From Bacillota bacterium (GTDB lineage Bacteria; Bacillota; Clostridia; Oscillospirales; Ruminococcaceae), in contig JAEXNS010000380.1 in NCBI GenBank assembly GCA_023439605.1, forward strand, positions 1 to 8,849: DNA of 8,849 nt. Direction: 5' to 3'. The position numbers and the translations under genes are program-made. Below the pieces are notes generated by a model. The model saw only the letters and a list, made by a program, of their open reading frames with translations. It did not search any database and had not been told where the DNA came from. Of this stretch, positions 5,887-8,849 are shown one piece after another. The stretch's first letter is position 1; each line of letters starts with the position of its first letter.

Positions 5887-7878
5887 ATGAAAAAAACAAA
5901 GCTTTTGTCAGTTATTATATCCTCATCCTTATTATTTTCTACATTTGTTTTAGGTGGATTAAATAATATAAATGCAGATGAAGTTCTTATATTTAATGAA
6001 ACTTTTGAAAATAATATAACAAATTGGATGGGGAGAGGTGCTGCAAAAGTTGAAATAACTTCTCAAATATCTCATCAAGGAAATAATTCCTTATATGTAT
6101 CAGGGAGAACCGCCAGTTGGAATGGTGCGTATGTTGAAAATGCATCTATAAAAGCAGGTGGAACATACACTTTTGGAGTATGGGTTATGTATGATGGTGA
6201 TTCATATTCAAACACACATTCTTTTTCTTTAAGTATGCAATATGATTTAAATGGAGAAATTACTTATCCAGAAATAGCTAGTGGAGTTGTTACAAAAGGT
6301 AAGTGGCAGTATATTGAGGGAACAGTAGAAATACCTTCTTCTGCATCAAATATTATTCCATATGTTCAAACAGTATATACAACATCTCCAACTGAACAAG
6401 ATTTAATGAATTTTTATGTGGATGATATAACATGTAATAAAGTTTCAGAGCAAAGTCAGTCAACAACTAAAATAAACTATTCTGGTGTTTATGGTGATTT
6501 AAATGATGACAAAAAAGTAAATAACGCTGATTTAGTTATATTAAGTCAGCATCTTATAGGAGACTCAAATTTAAGTCAAAATACATTGATTTATGCTGAT
6601 ATAACAAATGATGGTAAGATTGATGTAGCTGACTTAGCTTTAATGAAACAATATTTAATGGGCGATAATGTTATATTAGGAAAAGTTATAGTTACAACAA
6701 CAGAAGCGACAACGACAACAACTCCAATTGTAACTACACAAACTACAACCCAACAGCAACCGACAGTTACAGCACCTGTATCGCCTATGCAAATATCTGC
6801 AAACGAATTACCTATTTTCCAAAAATCATTAACAAGTATGGGAAATACATATCGTGTTATAAAATCGATGGAAAAAGCCAAGTCTGGACAGCAAGTTTCA
6901 ATCGCATATCTTGGTGGATCAATTACTGAGGGTTATAATGCAACGGCAAGCAACTGTTATTCAAAACTTTCATTTGATTATTTTGCAAAAACCTTTGGAA
7001 CAGGAAGTAATGTTAAATATGTAAATGCGGGACTATCTGGCACTCCATCTGTTTTGGGAAATTTACGTGCAGAGAGAGACATATTATATTCTAAGCCAGA
7101 TGTTATTTTTATAGAATTTGCAGTAAATGATTCTAAAAATTTACTTCATCAAGTTTCATTTGAAAGTTTAGTTAGAAAATGTTTATCACAGTCCAATGAA
7201 CCAGCAGTTATCTTAGTTTTTACAAGATCACAAACAGGATATTCTTGTCAAGATCAAATGCAAAAAATAGGTCAAAAATATAATTTACCTATGATAAGTG
7301 TAAATGATGCGATAACCTATGCTATTTCAGGTGGTAAAATGACATGGGGAGATTATGCAAGTGACCAGTATCATCCATCAGTAAGTGGACATCTCCTAGT
7401 GTCAAGATTTATTCAATATTTTTATGAACAATCCTTAATATCTTCAACAAGATATTCATCATATACAATACCTTCAGACACTGCTTATGGTATGGATTAT
7501 ATAAACGCAACTTTAGCTGACTCATCTACTATGAATATTCAAAGCTTGGGAGCGTTTAAAAATGGTACATCCAACAGTAAATTCCCAAATGGATTTACAT
7601 TAAAAAATGATGGTTCTACAACTCCTTTGAAGTTTACTACAAAAACCAAAGCAATTTTTGTAGTATTTAAATCAAATTCTTCTGGAATGGGAAGTGTAGA
7701 TATAAAAATAAATGGTTCAAAAGTCAGCACTGTAAATGGTGTAACATCAGGTGGTTGGGGTGGTCCAGATGTAGTATTGGCATACAGCCAAAATACTGCT
7801 TCTGAAATGACAGTTGAGATTTCACCCGTAAACGGCTATAGTTCTTTTGAAATTTTAGGTATAGGCATCTCTCAATAA
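5887..7878 (+). CDS. Secreted dockerin-bearing SGNH/GDSL esterase with CBM22-like module
   Basis: This 663-residue exported enzyme probably deacylates plant polysaccharides while docked to a cellulosome-type scaffold. Residues 1-30 are a signal peptide (basic MKKTK, hydrophobic core, likely cut after INA). Residues about 33-183 resemble CBM22, a xylan-binding family, with WMGRGAAKVEI (47-57) and VSGRTASWNG (71-80). A type I dockerin (202-262) has two calcium loops, D204-N206-D208-N212-D215 and D238-T240-D242-D246-D249. A Thr/Gln/Pro-rich linker (268-300) follows. The SGNH hydrolase domain (about 304-515) shows GGSITEG (S345), G382, FAVND (N414) and DQYHPS (D493, H496). A C-terminal beta-sandwich-like region (525-663) is probably ancillary. 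Ribosome binding site and start are unambiguous. Acetyl-xylan esterase activity is plausible, but the CE family cannot be assigned. Cohesin partners lie outside the window. Confidence 0.92.
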   Translation: MKKTKLLSVIISSSLLFSTFVLGGLNNINADEVLIFNETFENNITNWMGRGAAKVEITSQISHQGNNSLYVSGRTASWNGAYVENASIKAGGTYTFGVWVMYDGDSYSNTHSFSLSMQYDLNGEITYPEIASGVVTKGKWQYIEGTVEIPSSASNIIPYVQTVYTTSPTEQDLMNFYVDDITCNKVSEQSQSTTKINYSGVYGDLNDDKKVNNADLVILSQHLIGDSNLSQNTLIYADITNDGKIDVADLALMKQYLMGDNVILGKVIVTTTEATTTTTPIVTTQTTTQQQPTVTAPVSPMQISANELPIFQKSLTSMGNTYRVIKSMEKAKSGQQVSIAYLGGSITEGYNATASNCYSKLSFDYFAKTFGTGSNVKYVNAGLSGTPSVLGNLRAERDILYSKPDVIFIEFAVNDSKNLLHQVSFESLVRKCLSQSNEPAVILVFTRSQTGYSCQDQMQKIGQKYNLPMISVNDAITYAISGGKMTWGDYASDQYHPSVSGHLLVSRFIQYFYEQSLISSTRYSSYTIPSDTAYGMDYINATLADSSTMNIQSLGAFKNGTSNSKFPNGFTLKNDGSTTPLKFTTKTKAIFVVFKSNSSGMGSVDIKINGSKVSTVNGVTSGGWGGPDVVLAYSQNTASEMTVEISPVNGYSSFEILGIGISQ

Positions 7879-7912
7879 ATTTAATTTATTGTTATTTGAT
7901 ATGCATCACATC

Positions 7913-7944
7913 AAAAAAATAGAGGGTTAACCCTCTATTTTTTT
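7913..7944 (+). terminator. Perfectly palindromic intrinsic terminator after the esterase gene
   Basis: The stem ATAGAGGG/CCCTCTAT has a TTAA loop and is flanked by a run of seven A and a run of seven T, making a 32-base perfect palindrome that should stop transcription from either side. It lies 34 bases after the esterase stop codon and isolates that gene from the ftsK-type gene downstream. Confidence 0.9.
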
Positions 7945-8017
7945 GCCTATATTTAATGTTCATTATTGTATCAATATTTATTATTATTTACATTGAATAA
8001 AATTGATGTAAATATAT

Positions 8018-8036
8018 AAAAAAACTAGATATATCC
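8018..8036. repeat. Left 19-nt direct repeat flanking the MITE-like element
   Basis: AAAAAAACTAGATATATCC ends exactly where the left inverted repeat begins. It matches 17 of 19 positions of the copy at 8171-8189, as expected for an old target-site duplication. The A-run makes the outer border uncertain by a few bases. Confidence 0.6.
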
Positions 8037-8170
8037 GTTACTATTCAGCTTCCAAATGTAAAGTTTACGGTTTGGCAAGGGTTTCGACTCTGCGGAGTCG
8101 ACTAGGCTTTCCGGTCCCCCTGGACCTTCGGTAAAATATCTCTGCACTATACATAGGACTGAATAGTAAC
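8037..8170. mobile_element. 134-bp MITE-like, hairpin-rich element
   Basis: Perfect 12-bp inverted repeats bound the element: GTTACTATTCAG (8037-8048) and CTGAATAGTAAC (8159-8170). Inside are three hairpins in a row. CCAAA/TTTGG (8052-8056 with 8071-8075) encloses GTAA/TTAC. TCGACTC/GAGTCGA (8084-8090 with 8095-8101) has loop TGCG. GGTCC/GGACC (8113-8117 with 8122-8126) has loop CCCT. The core 8069-8130 is about 61% G+C (38 of 62 bases) in a strongly AT-rich setting, suggesting foreign origin or selection for RNA structure. There is no coding capacity, so it would be non-autonomous. A structured RNA is the main alternative. Confidence 0.6.
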
Positions 8171-8189
8171 AAAAAAACTAAATATAACC
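8171..8189. repeat. Right 19-nt direct repeat flanking the MITE-like element
   Basis: AAAAAAACTAAATATAACC starts exactly after the right inverted repeat. It differs from the left copy at two positions. Confidence 0.6.
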
Positions 8190-8220
8190 AAAATAAACAA
8201 GAAAATAAACAATATAAAAC

Positions 8221-8248
8221 TTGACTTTATTTTATATAATGATATAAT
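8221..8248 (+). promoter_or_regulatory. Strong sigma-A-type promoter for the ftsK/spoIIIE-type gene
   Basis: TTGACT (8221-8226) and TATAAT (8243-8248) are 16 bases apart, matching 5/6 and 6/6 of consensus. Another TATAAT at 8235-8240 is too close to that -35 to pair with it. Transcription would start near 8255, leaving a leader of about 113 bases. The promoter lies about 50 bases downstream of the MITE-like element, which therefore does not interrupt it. Confidence 0.65.
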
Positions 8249-8367
8249 TAAAATGTATATGTTTTTTATTGCAAATGATTTAAAATAAGTTATTGCGTGT
8301 GCAATTTTGCAAGAATAAATTCAAAAAATTTCAAGATAATATTTTTTGTGAAAGAAAGGAAAAATAA

Positions 8368-8849
8368 ATGGCTGAAGCTAAAAAAAGTAAACCACCTGCT
8401 AAAAAATCCAAAAAACCCACAGAAAAAGCTCCCGAAAATCAAGTCCATAGTTATGATAATCATTTTTGGTCTGTTATTTTATTTTCAGTTGGGTTATTGA
8501 TTTTGTTTTTAACTCTTATAAAAGGAAGCTCAGGATGGTATGAACTTCATAAAATAATTAGAGGACTTTTTGGTGTTTCTGTTTTTTTTGTGTCTCCTAT
8601 TTTGGTATATGCATCTGTTATAATTGCAAAAGATGCTTCTAAAGACACTATTACTGCTAGAATGCTGCAAGGAGTTTTTTTTACTTTTTTAATGAGTGCA
8701 ATTGTACAGGTTATTTTTATTGGTGATGTAGGTGGAGTTGGAATAAAATATAAATTAACAATGTTATATAGCCAAGGTATAGAATTAAAAAGTGGCGGAT
8801 TAATGAGTGCACTTATCGGATTGCCATTGTTAAAAATATTTGGAGATTT
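8368..8849 (+). CDS. FtsK/SpoIIIE-type DNA translocase, N-terminal membrane domain (3' part outside window)
   Basis: The open frame runs from ATG at 8368 to the window end, 160 codons. A lysine/proline-rich cytoplasmic tail (1-28) precedes membrane helices at about 34-51, 65-87, 98-118 and 143-158 onward. HKIIRGLFGVSVFFVSPIL (61-79) and the 'GGLMSALIGLPLLKIFG' type fourth helix (143-159) match the FtsK_4TM anchor of septal DNA pumps. Those proteins clear chromosomal DNA from the division or sporulation septum through a C-terminal AAA+ motor and gamma domain, which are not visible here. AAAGGA (8355-8360), seven bases before the ATG, supports the start. FtsK and SpoIIIE cannot be distinguished from this part. 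It is a core chromosomal gene, so the window is chromosomal. Confidence 0.8.
   Translation, partial: MAEAKKSKPPAKKSKKPTEKAPENQVHSYDNHFWSVILFSVGLLILFLTLIKGSSGWYELHKIIRGLFGVSVFFVSPILVYASVIIAKDASKDTITARMLQGVFFTFLMSAIVQVIFIGDVGGVGIKYKLTMLYSQGIELKSGGLMSALIGLPLLKIFGD

Larger units (their letters stand above)
7945..8367. other. 423-base intergenic region with MITE-like insert and ftsK promoter
   Basis: No protein gene is supported here. Positions 7945-8017 are featureless AT-rich DNA. Positions 8018-8189 hold a hairpin-rich element with flanking repeats, and 8221-8248 a promoter. The leader from about 8255 contains a small ATTGC/GCAAT stem (8292-8305), too weak to call. A 67-codon frame at 8297-8500 overlaps the translocase gene in another phase and is not real. 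Confidence 0.7.

Noticed and set aside
6711..6780. Repetitive ACA/ACT-rich stretch as a CRISPR or DNA-level repeat
   Set aside because: It encodes the in-frame Thr/Gln/Pro linker of the esterase, with no regular unit or spacers.
6591..6881. Antisense frame over the Thr-rich linker region
   Set aside because: The valine-rich stretch is simply the complement of the repetitive ACA/ACT codons of the linker.
7539..7730. Antisense frame in the esterase C-terminal region
   Set aside because: Contained in the esterase gene, with no start signals or domain.
8049..8158. GC-rich hairpin block as a tRNA or known riboswitch
   Set aside because: It does not fold as a cloverleaf, shows no motif I recognise, and is bounded by terminal inverted repeats that fit a mobile element better.
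8297..8500. 67-codon + strand frame
   Set aside because: It overlaps the FtsK-type gene in another phase, and its Lys/Pro-rich product mirrors the shifted reading of that gene's N-terminus.

Overview
The window is AT-rich Firmicutes-type DNA, most like a Ruminococcus-related gut clostridium (inference). The main evidence is a secreted esterase with a type I dockerin, a CBM22-like domain and a threonine-rich linker, the parts list of cellulosome-type fibre degraders. Strong AGGAGG-like ribosome binding sites and a SpoIIIE/FtsK-type gene agree with this. All supported genes are on the + strand.

Layout. Positions 1-125 hold the last codons and outer end of an IS66-like insertion sequence. A good sigma-A-type promoter follows at 159-187. 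Positions 383-2866 carry three uncharacterised genes in a row. The first is a 401-residue protein made of two diverged copies of one helical domain, the second an HNH-endonuclease-like protein with a cysteine-rich tail, and the third a four-helix membrane protein. This trio, next to a mobile element, is the best candidate here for an undescribed accessory system, possibly defence-related, but no function can be assigned from sequence alone.

After a 352-base gap, positions 3219-5664 hold a probable operon: a CmpB-type membrane protein (PF06541-like), a flavodoxin-fold flavoprotein with a four-cysteine motif, and a GTPase with a DUF697-like C-terminal domain. It ends at a strong intrinsic terminator (5694-5722). 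The dockerin esterase (5887-7878) is a single-gene unit with its own ribosome binding site, a candidate promoter and a perfectly palindromic terminator (7913-7944).

The last intergenic region contains a compact 134-bp GC-rich, hairpin-rich element with 12-bp perfect terminal inverted repeats. It is flanked exactly by 19-nt direct repeats (17/19 identical), so it looks like an inserted MITE. Its ends resemble the IS66 end at the start of the window. A strong promoter (8221-8248) then leads into the 5' part of an FtsK/SpoIIIE-type DNA translocase gene, which is cut by the window end.
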